Shown here one piece after another: positions 1 to 8,702 of a stretch of 35,186 nt of DNA (positions are counted from its first letter, which is position 1; each line of letters opens with the position of its first letter). Below the pieces are notes generated by a model. That model did no database searches, was not told the DNA's origin, and saw only the letters and a list, made by a program, of their open reading frames with translations. Where the stretch lies: assembly GCA_021405325.1 (NCBI GenBank), contig QWII01000103.1, positions 1 to 35,186 on the forward strand, given 5' to 3'. A program made the position numbers and the translations under genes. The DNA comes from Caldilinea sp. CFX5 (lineage in GTDB: Bacteria > Chloroflexota > Anaerolineae > Caldilineales > Caldilineaceae).

Positions 1-561
1 GAGGAATGGCTGGGTCTGCCGGATACACTCCTGAGCAGCGTCGTCGTGGCGATTGGGGCGGTCGCCCTGCTCTCCATTGACGAAGTGATTGATTGGAATG
101 ATGTGCGCGGCGTCAACTGGGGCGTCTTCCTGGTCATCGGCTCCGGCTTTACGCTGGGCGATGCGTTGGACAAAACCGGCGCCAACGACTGGTTTGCCGA
201 GATTCTGGGGCCAACCTTGAGCGCGCTGCCCTTCAGCCTGGTGCTGCTGGCGGTGATTGTGATCGGCTTTGCCATTACCCAGTTAATCAACGATGTCACG
301 TTGGGCGCCATCTTCTCGCCAATTCTGGTCAGTATGGCGCTGGCGACCGGCATCCCGCCGGAGCGACTGGTCATCCCCACCATCATCGCCATTGGGCTGG
401 CCTACATGTTTCCCAGCGCCTCCGCCCGTATGACCTTAGTCGCCGTCACCGGCGCCGTCGAACGCCGCGAAATGTTGCGCATCGGCTTTCTCATCGGCGT
501 CCCATCCCTGCTCGTCGTCTATGGTTTCTTTTACCTGTTGACATTATTTGACTTGATTTAA
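1..561 (+). CDS. SLC13/DASS-type anion permease, C-terminal part
   Basis: The reading frame is open from base 1, so the gene starts outside the window and only the last 186 residues are seen. The segment is strongly hydrophobic, with at least four membrane helices, and has a glycine-rich stretch (FLVIGSGFTLGDAL) followed by a pore-type stretch (TQLINDVTLGAIFSPIL). A late helix carries YMFPSASARMTLV, at the place where SLC13/DASS and ArsB-like permeases usually have a PxATPxN-type motif. Members of this superfamily move sulfate, dicarboxylates or other anions, usually with sodium. Substrate cannot be told from this fragment. The 109-residue gene 76 bases downstream may be cotranscribed. Confidence is good for membrane permease of this superfamily and low for substrate. 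Confidence 0.75.
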   Translation, partial: EEWLGLPDTLLSSVVVAIGAVALLSIDEVIDWNDVRGVNWGVFLVIGSGFTLGDALDKTGANDWFAEILGPTLSALPFSLVLLAVIVIGFAITQLINDVTLGAIFSPILVSMALATGIPPERLVIPTIIAIGLAYMFPSASARMTLVAVTGAVERREMLRIGFLIGVPSLLVVYGFFYLLTLFDLI

Positions 562-637
562 AAGGAGAACAACGTCCATTTCTCTGACACCAGTCTTCTT
601 GTCTTCCGGTCTTCCGATCTAGAAAGGGGGAATCCAC

Positions 638-967
638 ATGCGCATCTGGTTAATCGGCGCCGACCTGCGCGGCTGTGAAGCGCTACGGCAGTTACGTAAG
701 AACAAAAACATCGAAGTCATTGTGAGTGATTCGACGGAACGGCCTCGTGCGGTTGTCGATAAGGTGATCGACAAGGTAAACTATGTTGAACAGGTCACCT
801 CGGTCAACATCAACCATCTGGCGCGGCGGCTTCGTCCCGATCTGATTCTCATTGATCCGGGCGAGGCGCAGCGGAGCATGGGACGCGTCTCCGGTGGCGT
901 CGCCTTCACCGAATCGCTGCTCACTGAGATGGCCGCGGCCAGTGACTTTCCCTGTATTCTTTTGTGA
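638..967 (+). CDS. Small Rossmann-like nucleotide-binding protein, unknown role
   Basis: The product has 109 residues. It opens MRIWLIGADLRGCEALRQL, a beta-strand, glycine loop and helix typical of a Rossmann fold such as the TrkA-N domain, though the glycine pattern (GADLRG) is not canonical. A later strand reads PDLILIDPGE. A GAAAGGGGG ribosome-binding site sits 8 bases before the ATG. The protein is short for a complete TrkA-N/RCK protein. It could be a regulatory subunit for the permease upstream, but only adjacency supports that. The TGA stop forms part of the 5-base target duplication (TGTGA) of the MITE-like element that follows. Removing the element would leave the same stop, so the gene is not truncated by it. 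Confidence 0.6.
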   Translation: MRIWLIGADLRGCEALRQLRKNKNIEVIVSDSTERPRAVVDKVIDKVNYVEQVTSVNINHLARRLRPDLILIDPGEAQRSMGRVSGGVAFTESLLTEMAAASDFPCILL

Positions 968-1064
968 TAAGAGTTACGCAGTTGCCTGGGAACGCCGGCA
1001 TCCTGCCGGCCTGCCGCCAGAGATGGCGCGGGAACCCGCTGGGTGCCCAACTGCGTAACTCCTA
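968..1064. mobile_element. MITE-like palindromic element, family A copy 1
   Basis: This is a 97-bp element with 17-bp terminal inverted repeats: TAAGAGTTACGCAGTTG at 968-984 and CAACTGCGTAACTCCTA at 1048-1064, with one mismatch. It is flanked by a 5-bp direct repeat TGTGA (963-967 and 1065-1069), as expected of a target-site duplication. The interior is unrelated to that of copy 2 (6516-6600) and holds a second small palindrome, GCCGGCA-TCC-TGCCGGC at 994-1010. There is no coding capacity, so movement would need a transposase in trans. Family name is unknown to me. Confidence 0.8.
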
Positions 1065-1069
1065 TGTGA

Positions 1070-1124
1070 GTTGGTTGGTTGGTCGTTGGTTTCGACAGGC
1101 TCAACCAACGACCAACCAACCAAC
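1070..1124. repeat. GGTT-rich palindrome with TCGACAGGCTC loop, copy 1
   Basis: Perfect 22-bp arms (1070-1091 and 1103-1124), built of GTTGGTTGG-type units, enclose an 11-base loop TCGACAGGCTC. A loosely tandem run of CAACCAACGAC-type units continues to about 1178. The same loop with differently ordered arms recurs at 15597-15645. TTCGACAGGCTCA-like cores are common dispersed repeats in several bacterial phyla. The function is unknown. Confidence 0.8.
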
Positions 1125-1198
1125 CAACGACCAACCAACCAACGACGAACCAACCAACGGGTCAACCGACCAACGAGTTGTAACAGAATTGATTGTCT

Positions 1199-3373
1199 AT
1201 GATCGACTGGAATCTTTACCAGCAAGGAACGCCCCACAACCTGGGTCTCTACCGGCTTGACGGCTTTAGCGGTCGCCGTCAGCAGTTGCTTACCCTACAT
1301 GAGTGGCTGACCGGCGGGGATGACTTGCCGGCGATTGCCATTAGCGGCGAGCAGGGCAACGGCAAAAGCACCCTGGCGACCGCCGCGGCCTGGAACCATT
1401 TCCACCACTTTAGTGACGGCATCGTCCGGGTCAGTGCGGCCGGCGGCGACCCCTTTCGGCTCTATGATGTGGTGCGCACGATGGACAGCGTCTTTGGCAC
1501 CGAGTTGACACGCACGGCGCAGGAACGCTGGGGCTTGAGCATCCTAGAACAGCTCTACCGGCGCAAACGGCTGTTGATGATCGATAAGCTGGCCGGCGCC
1601 ACCGCTGACGAGTTAGCAACGCTGGTCAATATTATCAGCCATCTCCACGAAAATGCCGGTTCGTCGCGCATTGTGCTGATTGACCGCAATTTTAACCCGC
1701 TCATTGCCGAATTGGTGCAGCACCAGCATGTCCATCTCACCGGGCTGGCGCCGGCCGATCTACCGGAGTTTATCGAAAAACGGGCGCCGGCAGCCGTCAA
1801 AGCAACGGCCCAGACCCATGTTGATGAAATCTATCAGTTGACCGCCGGTCGCCCGTTGGGGGTACGCTTGCTGTTGGGGCTGCTGTTGGATTTCTCTCTA
1901 CCTGATCTCGTGGCAATGTTGGATGATCGCACCGATGATACGCGAGCGCTGCCGGTGCGCAATCTGGTCGCCTTTGCGGTGGAAAACTTTGCCGTCTTTA
2001 ATCCGCAGATCGGGCCGTTGTTGGAACGGTTGGTAAGCGCATCCGGCGGCGCCTCGTTGAGCGCCTTGCGCGACCTCTTCTGGCATGATCTCGGCACGGT
2101 CAGTGAACTGGAACAATCGATCGCCGGGCTGTCCGAACGCGGGTTGATTGAATATGATCTTTACCGCCAACGGGTGGTGTTGCATCCGCTGGTGCGCAAT
2201 TATCTCGAACAGAACGCCGTCATGTTAGGCGAAGAGTGGGAACGGAGCCACGCCCGCTATTATCTCCAATATGCCCAGCGCTATGTCGCCATGCCGCTTG
2301 AACGGTGGCGCGAGATCGATACCGAGTGGGGCAATATCTATCGCGGCGCCGATTGGTGTCAGCAGCGCATTCGCCGCCTCTGGAATCAAGAGCCGCTGGC
2401 CCTGTTGGAATCAGAGAGCGCCAAACAGCAGAAGTTAACGCTGCCGCCCGCTGAGCGCACCTTGGTCGAGGATCTGCGTCTCACCCAGGCATATGGCGTG
2501 GCGCTGGCGCACTATGCCTTCTGGCGCCATCCGCCCGGCAGCGTCGATTGGATTGCCACCGGCGCTGTCGCCGCTTTGGGGTTGAGCGATCTGCGCGACT
2601 ATGGCTGGCTGCTCATGAACATCGGTCGCCAACGCTTCTTTACCGGCGAGTTGCCGGAAGCCGTTGGCTGGCTGGAACAGGCGCAGCAGATTTTTGACGA
2701 ACGCGATCTGCTGATGGAGCTGGCCTATGTGTTGACCGATCTCGGCACCTCCTATCGCGTGCGCAATGAACCGCGCCGGGCGCTTACCTATTTTCATGCC
2801 GCCTTTGACGCCGTTGCCCCGCTGGGCGACCAGCGCGCCCTGGCGACGGCTTATATGAACATGGGGAGCGCCCACTACAGCCTCAACAACTATGAACGCG
2901 CTCTGCAAGAGCATCGCAAAGCCCTACGCATTGCTGTGCGGCTGGAAGATGATCGCCTGGCGGGCAGCGCCTATAACAATATGGGGCTGGCGATGGAGGG
3001 CATGGAGCGCTTTGACAAAGCACAGGAAGCCTACTCCTATGCGCTGGATCTTTTTCACCGCGCCAATGATGTCATCGGCATCAGCACCTGTTACAACAAC
3101 CTGGGGTCGGCCAGCTATGGGCGCGGCGAGTTGGGGCAGGCGCTCATGTGGTACGAACTGGATTTGCGCCTCTCCGAAAAGCGGGGGGCCTGGACCGATA
3201 TGGCCGCCACCCTGCACAACCTCGGCCATGTCGCCTTGGAGCAGGGAGATGCCGAACGCGCCCTCGCCTATTTCCAACAGAGTCGGGATCTCTATGCTGC
3301 TTTTCAACTGGAAGAATATGTAGAGGAAGAGAGCGATATGATGGAGGAGATTCAGGCGCAACGCAAGATGTAG
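1199..3373 (+). CDS. STAND-like P-loop ATPase with C-terminal TPR repeats
   Basis: The product has 724 residues. Residues 50-58 form a Walker A motif (GEQGNGKST). LLMIDK at 125-130 sits where Walker B is expected, with only one acidic residue. GRPLG at 217-221 resembles the GLPL motif of NB-ARC ATPases. Residues 240-345 look like a winged-helix region ending in VVLHPLVRNYL. From about residue 465 to 705 there are roughly six TPR units (for example AYMNMGSAHYSLNNYERALQ and AYNNMGLAMEGMERFDKAQE). STAND proteins use the NTPase as a switch and the repeats as a sensor, but no effector domain is visible at either end. I chose the ATG at 1199 over a TTG six bases upstream. There is no clear Shine-Dalgarno sequence. 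The role is unknown: regulatory scaffold or sensor. Confidence 0.75.
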   Translation: MIDWNLYQQGTPHNLGLYRLDGFSGRRQQLLTLHEWLTGGDDLPAIAISGEQGNGKSTLATAAAWNHFHHFSDGIVRVSAAGGDPFRLYDVVRTMDSVFGTELTRTAQERWGLSILEQLYRRKRLLMIDKLAGATADELATLVNIISHLHENAGSSRIVLIDRNFNPLIAELVQHQHVHLTGLAPADLPEFIEKRAPAAVKATAQTHVDEIYQLTAGRPLGVRLLLGLLLDFSLPDLVAMLDDRTDDTRALPVRNLVAFAVENFAVFNPQIGPLLERLVSASGGASLSALRDLFWHDLGTVSELEQSIAGLSERGLIEYDLYRQRVVLHPLVRNYLEQNAVMLGEEWERSHARYYLQYAQRYVAMPLERWREIDTEWGNIYRGADWCQQRIRRLWNQEPLALLESESAKQQKLTLPPAERTLVEDLRLTQAYGVALAHYAFWRHPPGSVDWIATGAVAALGLSDLRDYGWLLMNIGRQRFFTGELPEAVGWLEQAQQIFDERDLLMELAYVLTDLGTSYRVRNEPRRALTYFHAAFDAVAPLGDQRALATAYMNMGSAHYSLNNYERALQEHRKALRIAVRLEDDRLAGSAYNNMGLAMEGMERFDKAQEAYSYALDLFHRANDVIGISTCYNNLGSASYGRGELGQALMWYELDLRLSEKRGAWTDMAATLHNLGHVALEQGDAERALAYFQQSRDLYAAFQLEEYVEEESDMMEEIQAQRKM

Positions 3374-3439
3374 GATTTTGTTAACAACGAGTAGGTACGA
3401 TCACCCCCGCTCTCAACCAAGTAAAGCTAACACTGAAAG

Positions 3440-3515
3440 CTAAAACTGACACGGCGCCATTTTGTCGGGGCACGATAGTTCGTGCCCCGACAAAATGGCG
3501 CCGTGTCAGTTTTAG
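3440..3515. repeat. Perfect 36-bp inverted repeat with 4-base loop
   Basis: Arms 3440-3475 and 3480-3515 are exact reverse complements and include CGGCGCCATTTTGTCGGGGC. The loop is TAGT. It begins 66 bases after the ATPase-TPR gene and about 80 bases before the groE promoter. No T-tract follows the stem, although the right arm ends TTTTAG, so it is not a textbook terminator. I see no target duplication. It may block readthrough into groESL or be a dispersed repeat. Confidence 0.85.
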
Positions 3516-3597
3516 ATCAAACAAAACTCTAACAAAGTATTAGCACAATTCTTGTACAAAAGGCGCAAAATTATTGCTGTTTGTGCATATCCAAAAT

Positions 3598-3626
3598 TTG
3601 CACAGACATAGAGGGTGCGGTATCAT
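3598..3626 (+). promoter_or_regulatory. groESL promoter (sigma-70 type)
   Basis: TTGCAC (3598-3603) and TATCAT (3621-3626) are separated by 17 bp. The predicted start, near 3633-3634, abuts the CIRCE operator. This geometry is normal for housekeeping-sigma heat-shock promoters repressed by HrcA. Confidence 0.75.
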
Positions 3627-3634
3627 AGGGTCCA

Positions 3635-3661
3635 TTAGCACTCTCGATGGTAGAGTGCTAA
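3635..3661. promoter_or_regulatory. CIRCE operator (HrcA binding site)
   Basis: The site is TTAGCACTC-N9-GAGTGCTAA, an exact match to the consensus inverted repeat. HrcA bound here represses groESL until heat shock titrates GroEL away from it (established for this system). It lies at the transcript start and about 194 bases before groES, so it would also be part of the mRNA 5' end. hrcA itself is not in the window. Confidence 0.97.
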
Positions 3662-3736
3662 TTAATCAACAGATTTGATGAATGGATTAATCAAAAGCCA
3701 TTGATCAAGTAAATGATAAGTACTAGTTTACACGAC

Positions 3737-3800
3737 GTAGTATTGTATCGTAGTAGTATTGTATCGTAGTAGTATTGTATCACAGTAGTATTGTATCGCA
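3737..3800. repeat. Four 16-bp tandem repeats in the groESL leader
   Basis: Four contiguous units of GTAGTATTGTATCGTA lie at 3737-3752, 3753-3768, 3769-3784 and 3785-3800. The first two are identical and the others differ at one or two positions near the 3' end. A degraded fifth unit (ACGTATTCTATCACA) follows. They lie in the untranslated leader between CIRCE and groES. Each unit contains a -10-like TATTGTAT. The function is unknown. Confidence 0.9.
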
Positions 3801-3854
3801 ACAACGTATTCTATCACAACTCTGCAAGTGCGTTTGAACAAGGAGGATTGTGCA

Positions 3855-4142
3855 ATGAACCTCAAGCCGCTGAGTGACCGCCTGGTCGTCAAGCCGTTGG
3901 AAGGGGAAGAACAGACCGCTTCCGGTATTCTTCTGCCCGAAACCGCCAAAGAGAAACCCCAACAGGGCAAAGTCGTCGCCGCCGGCCCCGGCGCCCGCAA
4001 GGAAAATGGGGAACGCGTCCCGATGGATGTCAAAGTTGATGACACCGTACTCTATGCCAAATATTCCGGCACCACCATCAAGCTGAGTGGCAAAGAATAT
4101 TTGATTCTCAAGGAAAGTGATGTCCTGGCGATCGTTGGCTAA
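3855..4142 (+). CDS. groES: GroES co-chaperonin (Hsp10)
   Basis: The product is 95 residues, the normal length. It begins [19 protein letters not shown], followed by the mobile-loop region ([20 protein letters not shown]) that docks on GroEL and by the conserved GKVVAAGPG. The heptameric lid closes the GroEL cavity during ATP-driven folding in the cytoplasm. The ATG at 3855 is chosen because AAGGAGG (3840-3846) lies 8 bases upstream and family homology starts there; an in-frame GTG at 3828 is not needed. It is the first gene of a CIRCE-controlled operon with groEL, which starts 198 bases downstream. Confidence 0.98.
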   Translation: MNLKPLSDRLVVKPLEGEEQTASGILLPETAKEKPQQGKVVAAGPGARKENGERVPMDVKVDDTVLYAKYSGTTIKLSGKEYLILKESDVLAIVG

Positions 4143-4188
4143 ACCCAACGTTTGGCAATGACCCAATCTGACTGGTATGAGAAGAACA

Positions 4189-5987
<1,799 letters not shown>

Positions 5988-6032
5988 TCGAAGGTTGCCT
6001 TCGGTTCGTTGTCGTCACGATTGCTTGAACTG

Positions 6033-6071
6033 AAAAAGGGGAGCGCCGCAATTGGGTGCTCCCCTTTTTTT
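6033..6071 (+). terminator. Rho-independent terminator of groESL
   Basis: The stem AAAAAGGGGAGC (6033-6044) pairs with GCTCCCCTTTTT (6058-6069) around a 13-base loop and runs into seven T residues (6065-6071). It lies 45 bases after the groEL stop. Confidence 0.93.
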
Positions 6072-6146
6072 GTTTGTGCCACACCCGGAATAACGGATTC
6101 GTGACAGGAACGGATTGGCTTCTTGGTAGACAAGTCTTGCGAGTGC

Positions 6147-6237
6147 CGCTCATCTACAGAAAGTGTGAGGTTTCGACCCGCCACACCTGTCAGGTTTTGG
6201 AAACCTGACAGGTGTTCACACTTTCCGTAGATGAGCC
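6147..6237. mobile_element. MITE-like palindrome with 8-bp target duplication and nested palindrome
   Basis: The element is 91 bp. Its outer arms GCTCATCTACAGAAAGTGTGA (6148-6168) and the matching complement at 6216-6236 differ at one position. It is flanked by direct repeats GCGAGTGC (6139-6146 and 6238-6245). Inside lies a perfect 15-bp palindrome, ACACCTGTCAGGTTT-TGG-AAACCTGACAGGTGT (6183-6215), whose core also occurs inside family A copy 2. It has no coding capacity. From here to the higA remnant I see nothing else apart from a small CGTCCC-GGA-GGGACG hairpin at 6274-6288. Confidence 0.8.
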
Positions 6238-6346
6238 GCGAGTGCAATGGAGCAACCTGGGCGGGTGCGGTTTCGTCCCGGAGGGACGGTTGAGTTTAGG
6301 GTGGGGAGAGGTAATGCGCCACTTACGCTCCCTCTTTCCAGGTCTT

Positions 6347-6874
6347 TTACGCTACTTGCAAGTTTGCCGTAGGCAGTGGTTCAAAAAATAGTTCATGCGG
6401 CACATGGAAGAAAGCGGCCAACTGATTGATATGATCGACGGTGAGTTTGCGCTTGCCATTGAGTACAGCCGAGACGATTGATTCGCTTTTAAAGATGGGG
6501 AGTAAATCTTTCTGTTAGGAGTTACGCAGTTGGACAAGACCTGTCAGGTTTGCGAAACCTGACAGGTCTCTGGTAGCGCCCGTCAACTGCGTAACTCCTA
6601 TCTGTTTCAAATTGTGTAATTCAAGTAATCCTTTGAGTAGTTCGATACCACGCAATGTGTAGTTTGCTTTGTCTTCGGTCTTAGCTTCATAGGCCCAGAC
6701 TAGTGTGCCAAGCAGATCCAAATAAGCTGTTTCTTCCTTAGTTAGTTCATCCTGATCGATAAGGCGACCGATTTCTGCTTGTACTTCCTTATATTCTGTT
6801 TCATTGCTGATGGTATGTGGCAAGAACGCACTCAGCAACTGACGATACTGTGTCTTACTCAAACCATTCATCAT
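6347..6874 (-). pseudogene. higA: HigA-type antitoxin interrupted by a MITE-like element
   Basis: Read on the minus strand from the ATG at 6874, the frame is intact to ...LELHNLKQ, then enters the element at 6516-6600, which supplies an in-frame TAA (6515-6517). Removing the 85-bp element and one 5-bp duplication gives a continuous 145-residue protein. Its tail (KQKDLLPIFKSESIVSAVLNG, then KRKLTVDHINQLAAFFHVPHELFF) is the HTH and C-terminal region of HigA antitoxins. HigA neutralises the mRNA-cleaving HigB and represses the operon. The insertion is exactly 90 bp and keeps frame, so only the stop codon blocks a full-length product. It overlaps the higB remnant by about 20 bases, the normal higBA arrangement. 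Confidence 0.85.
6516..6600. mobile_element. MITE-like palindromic element, family A copy 2
   Basis: The element is 85 bp with perfect 17-bp terminal inverted repeats, TAGGAGTTACGCAGTTG (6516-6532) and its complement (6584-6600). The 5-bp target duplication is TCTGT (6511-6515 and 6601-6605). The ends match copy 1 at 968-1064. The interior is different: a nested 14-bp palindrome GACCTGTCAGGTTT-GCG-AAACCTGACAGGTC (6538-6568) that is shared with the unrelated element at 6147-6237. It is inserted in the higA antitoxin gene. Confidence 0.88.
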
Positions 6875-7043
6875 CTTTCCAAGCCTCCCTATCATACTCG
6901 GTATGGGTCATAACCGAACGGATGTAAACCATCTGAATGCGATACTCAATACGCACCACCAACCGATAATGGTTACCGGCAATATTGAAAACGGTTAACC
7001 TTTTGACCTGATCAGCCGATGCAAAGTCATTGCGTACTTTCTT
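6855..7043 (-). pseudogene. higB: HigB-type toxin remnant, 5' end missing
   Basis: On the minus strand a 62-codon open stretch ends at the stop 6855-6857. It encodes VRNDFASADQVKRLTVFN, then IAGNHYRLVVRIEYRIQMVY and IRSVMTHTEYD, the C-terminal two-thirds of HigB mRNA interferases (RelE superfamily). An in-frame TAG at 7044-7046 precedes it. None of the three upstream frames encodes the expected N-terminal 35-40 residues, so the 5' end has been lost or replaced. With the antitoxin also broken, the module is decayed. Confidence is high for identity and for loss of function. Confidence 0.8.
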
Positions 7044-7138
7044 CTATACTGTTTATACCTTATTTGGCTGATGTTAAGCTAACAAAAATTTGATAAACTA
7101 TTCAATCAATTTTCGCTTTATCGAAAGGGAACAGTTCA

Positions 7139-7666
7139 ATGGCTTTTTTCTATTCTCAAGAAATCCAAATTAGGAGTGAACGGGTCGATACAGGGGAATA
7201 TCGGCTAGGAAAGACTGACGACGATGTAATATCAATCATGAAAACAGAGAATGTTGAGTATAAACACGACATCTACAACCTATATTGTGACAAGTGCGGT
7301 GGGTTCGCAATCGATTACCTGAATCCACCACGCGCCATCCGAAAGGGGTCCTTGTTTTTTCTTTTGTGCCTGGCACTCCTGATCTATGGAGTCATCAAGG
7401 GACCTTTTATATGTATGCAAATATTTTTAGCCATAATGGTACTCTTCGCTGCTGCTAAAGCAACTAATGTACTGGAATGGACACACAAGTTTGGATGTAA
7501 AAATTGCGGATTTTGTTTTGGTTACAAGCTCAAGCTGATGCCTAGTTATGAGCAAACAGAAAACCCATTCAATTATACTGTTGACTCCTCAAATCTACCT
7601 TGCCGCAATGAAAGGATGGTGATCTGTAACAATGAAAAGATAGGTATTCTTGGAAAAATGTGGTAG
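7139..7666 (+). CDS. Small membrane protein with two CxxC motifs, unknown
   Basis: The product is 175 residues. It has two hydrophobic helices (about 71-86 and 90-107) flanked by cysteine pairs: CDKC at 50-53 before the helices, and CKNC at 120-123 plus a further Cys (GFC) after them. Together these could form a zinc-ribbon-like site on one side of the membrane. AAAGGGA lies 9 bases before the ATG. The gene and its upstream region are clearly more AT-rich and use AT-ending codons more than the neighbours, and it sits next to a decayed toxin-antitoxin locus. Horizontal acquisition is therefore likely. I do not recognise a family. Confidence 0.6.
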   Translation: MAFFYSQEIQIRSERVDTGEYRLGKTDDDVISIMKTENVEYKHDIYNLYCDKCGGFAIDYLNPPRAIRKGSLFFLLCLALLIYGVIKGPFICMQIFLAIMVLFAAAKATNVLEWTHKFGCKNCGFCFGYKLKLMPSYEQTENPFNYTVDSSNLPCRNERMVICNNEKIGILGKMW

Positions 7667-7692
7667 CAAACTAATCAAGTCAGGTTCAAAAG

Positions 7693-8655
7693 TTAAATGC
7701 GTTTATAGAATGCAATCACTTGCTCTGCTAATTGTACCACCTTCTCACGTAACGAACGGGGTTCGATCACTTCGATCTGCGCGCCATAGCTGAGGACATA
7801 TTCGGCGGCGTCCTCTTCGTATTGAAAGCGCATGTGGACACAGTGCCAGCCATCGGATGCGGGCGGGTCGATCTGTTCGATGCGGGCGTAGCGACCACCG
7901 CCGTTGAGGCGTTCGACCGTGCCGGGAGCGACGCGCAGGGTGGCGTAATAGGTAGGGAGGCCGGCTTTGAAATCGACTTTGGACTGTTCCCAGTAGGCGG
8001 CCAGGTCAAAATCGGCGGGGCGACAGGCGGGTTGGTCGGTGAGAACGGCGTTTTGGATGCGGGTCACGCGATAGGTACGCGGTTCGCTATCGACAGCGGC
8101 GATGAGATACCAGACCTGCCGGTTGGCGACCAGGCCCAGCGGATCGACCAGCCGTTCCACCAGCGTCTCGTCACTGCGCTGGTAGGTGAGCAGAAGTTTG
8201 CGTTCCTGGGCAATGGCGGTTTGTAATAGGGGCAGCCAATCGGTCGGCTCGTCCCGTTGTTGCCAGCCGTTGACATCGACATGAATAGTCTGGCGCGCTT
8301 GTTCGGCGCCCCGGCGAGCGGTGGAGGGTAGGGCGGCGATCAGTTTGATCAAGGCCGCTTCCCCGGCCCGATCCAACCCCAGGTCGGCTAGCAGCCGTTT
8401 CGGCTGGGCGGCAAAGAGCGCTTGAATTTCCGCTTCATTCAGGCCGGTCAGATTGGTGCAATACTCTTCCAGCAATGCCCAGCCACCCCCGGTTCCCCGC
8501 TCGGCATAGACCGGCACCCCGGCGATGCTCAACGCTTCCATATCGCGATGGATAGTGCGTTCGGAGACTTCCAGGCGTTCGGCTAGTTCACGCGCCGTCA
8601 TGCGGCGGCGGGATTGTAGCAGTAGTAGGATGGAGAGTAGGCGGTCGGCGCGCAT
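7693..8655 (-). CDS. WYL-domain transcriptional regulator (YafY-like)
   Basis: The product is 320 residues. Residues 1-60 form a helix-turn-helix (MRADRLLSILLLLQSRRRMT, then ARELAERLEVSERTIHRDMEAL). A WYL-type domain follows, with the strand VWYLIAAVDSEPRTYRVTRI near residues 180-200, and then a C-terminal WCX-like extension. WYL domains sense ligands, often nucleotides or nucleic acid. The gene diverges from the ABC exporter at 9458. Two matching inverted repeats, ATATGACA-N5-TGTCAYGAA, lie at 8916-8937 (regulator side) and 9365-9386 (exporter side), making this protein the leading candidate to bind both. That link is inference. Confidence 0.88.
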   Translation of the reverse strand: MRADRLLSILLLLQSRRRMTARELAERLEVSERTIHRDMEALSIAGVPVYAERGTGGGWALLEEYCTNLTGLNEAEIQALFAAQPKRLLADLGLDRAGEAALIKLIAALPSTARRGAEQARQTIHVDVNGWQQRDEPTDWLPLLQTAIAQERKLLLTYQRSDETLVERLVDPLGLVANRQVWYLIAAVDSEPRTYRVTRIQNAVLTDQPACRPADFDLAAYWEQSKVDFKAGLPTYYATLRVAPGTVERLNGGGRYARIEQIDPPASDGWHCVHMRFQYEEDAAEYVLSYGAQIEVIEPRSLREKVVQLAEQVIAFYKRI

Positions 8656-8702
8656 GGGTTTGCTCCTGGGTTACTGTTCTTAGGGGCCGGCCAGCCTGCC
8701 TT

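Noticed and set aside
610..620. TCTTCCGATCT, identical to the end of a common sequencing adapter
   Set aside because: Only 11 bases match and they sit in a run of natural TCTTCC repeats with a normal gene start right after, so a chance match is more likely than an assembly artefact.
3440..3515. Rho-independent terminator of the ATPase-TPR gene
   Set aside because: The stem is far longer than usual, lies 66 bases past the stop and is not followed by a T-tract.
3584..3607. Alternative groE promoters overlapping the repeats (TATTGTAT boxes)
   Set aside because: The TTGCAC-N17-TATCAT promoter placed directly before CIRCE explains regulation. The repeat boxes lack -35 partners.
3737..3800. Possible CRISPR-like array in the groE leader
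   Set aside because: The repeats are contiguous with no spacers, and no cas gene is present. It is a simple tandem repeat.
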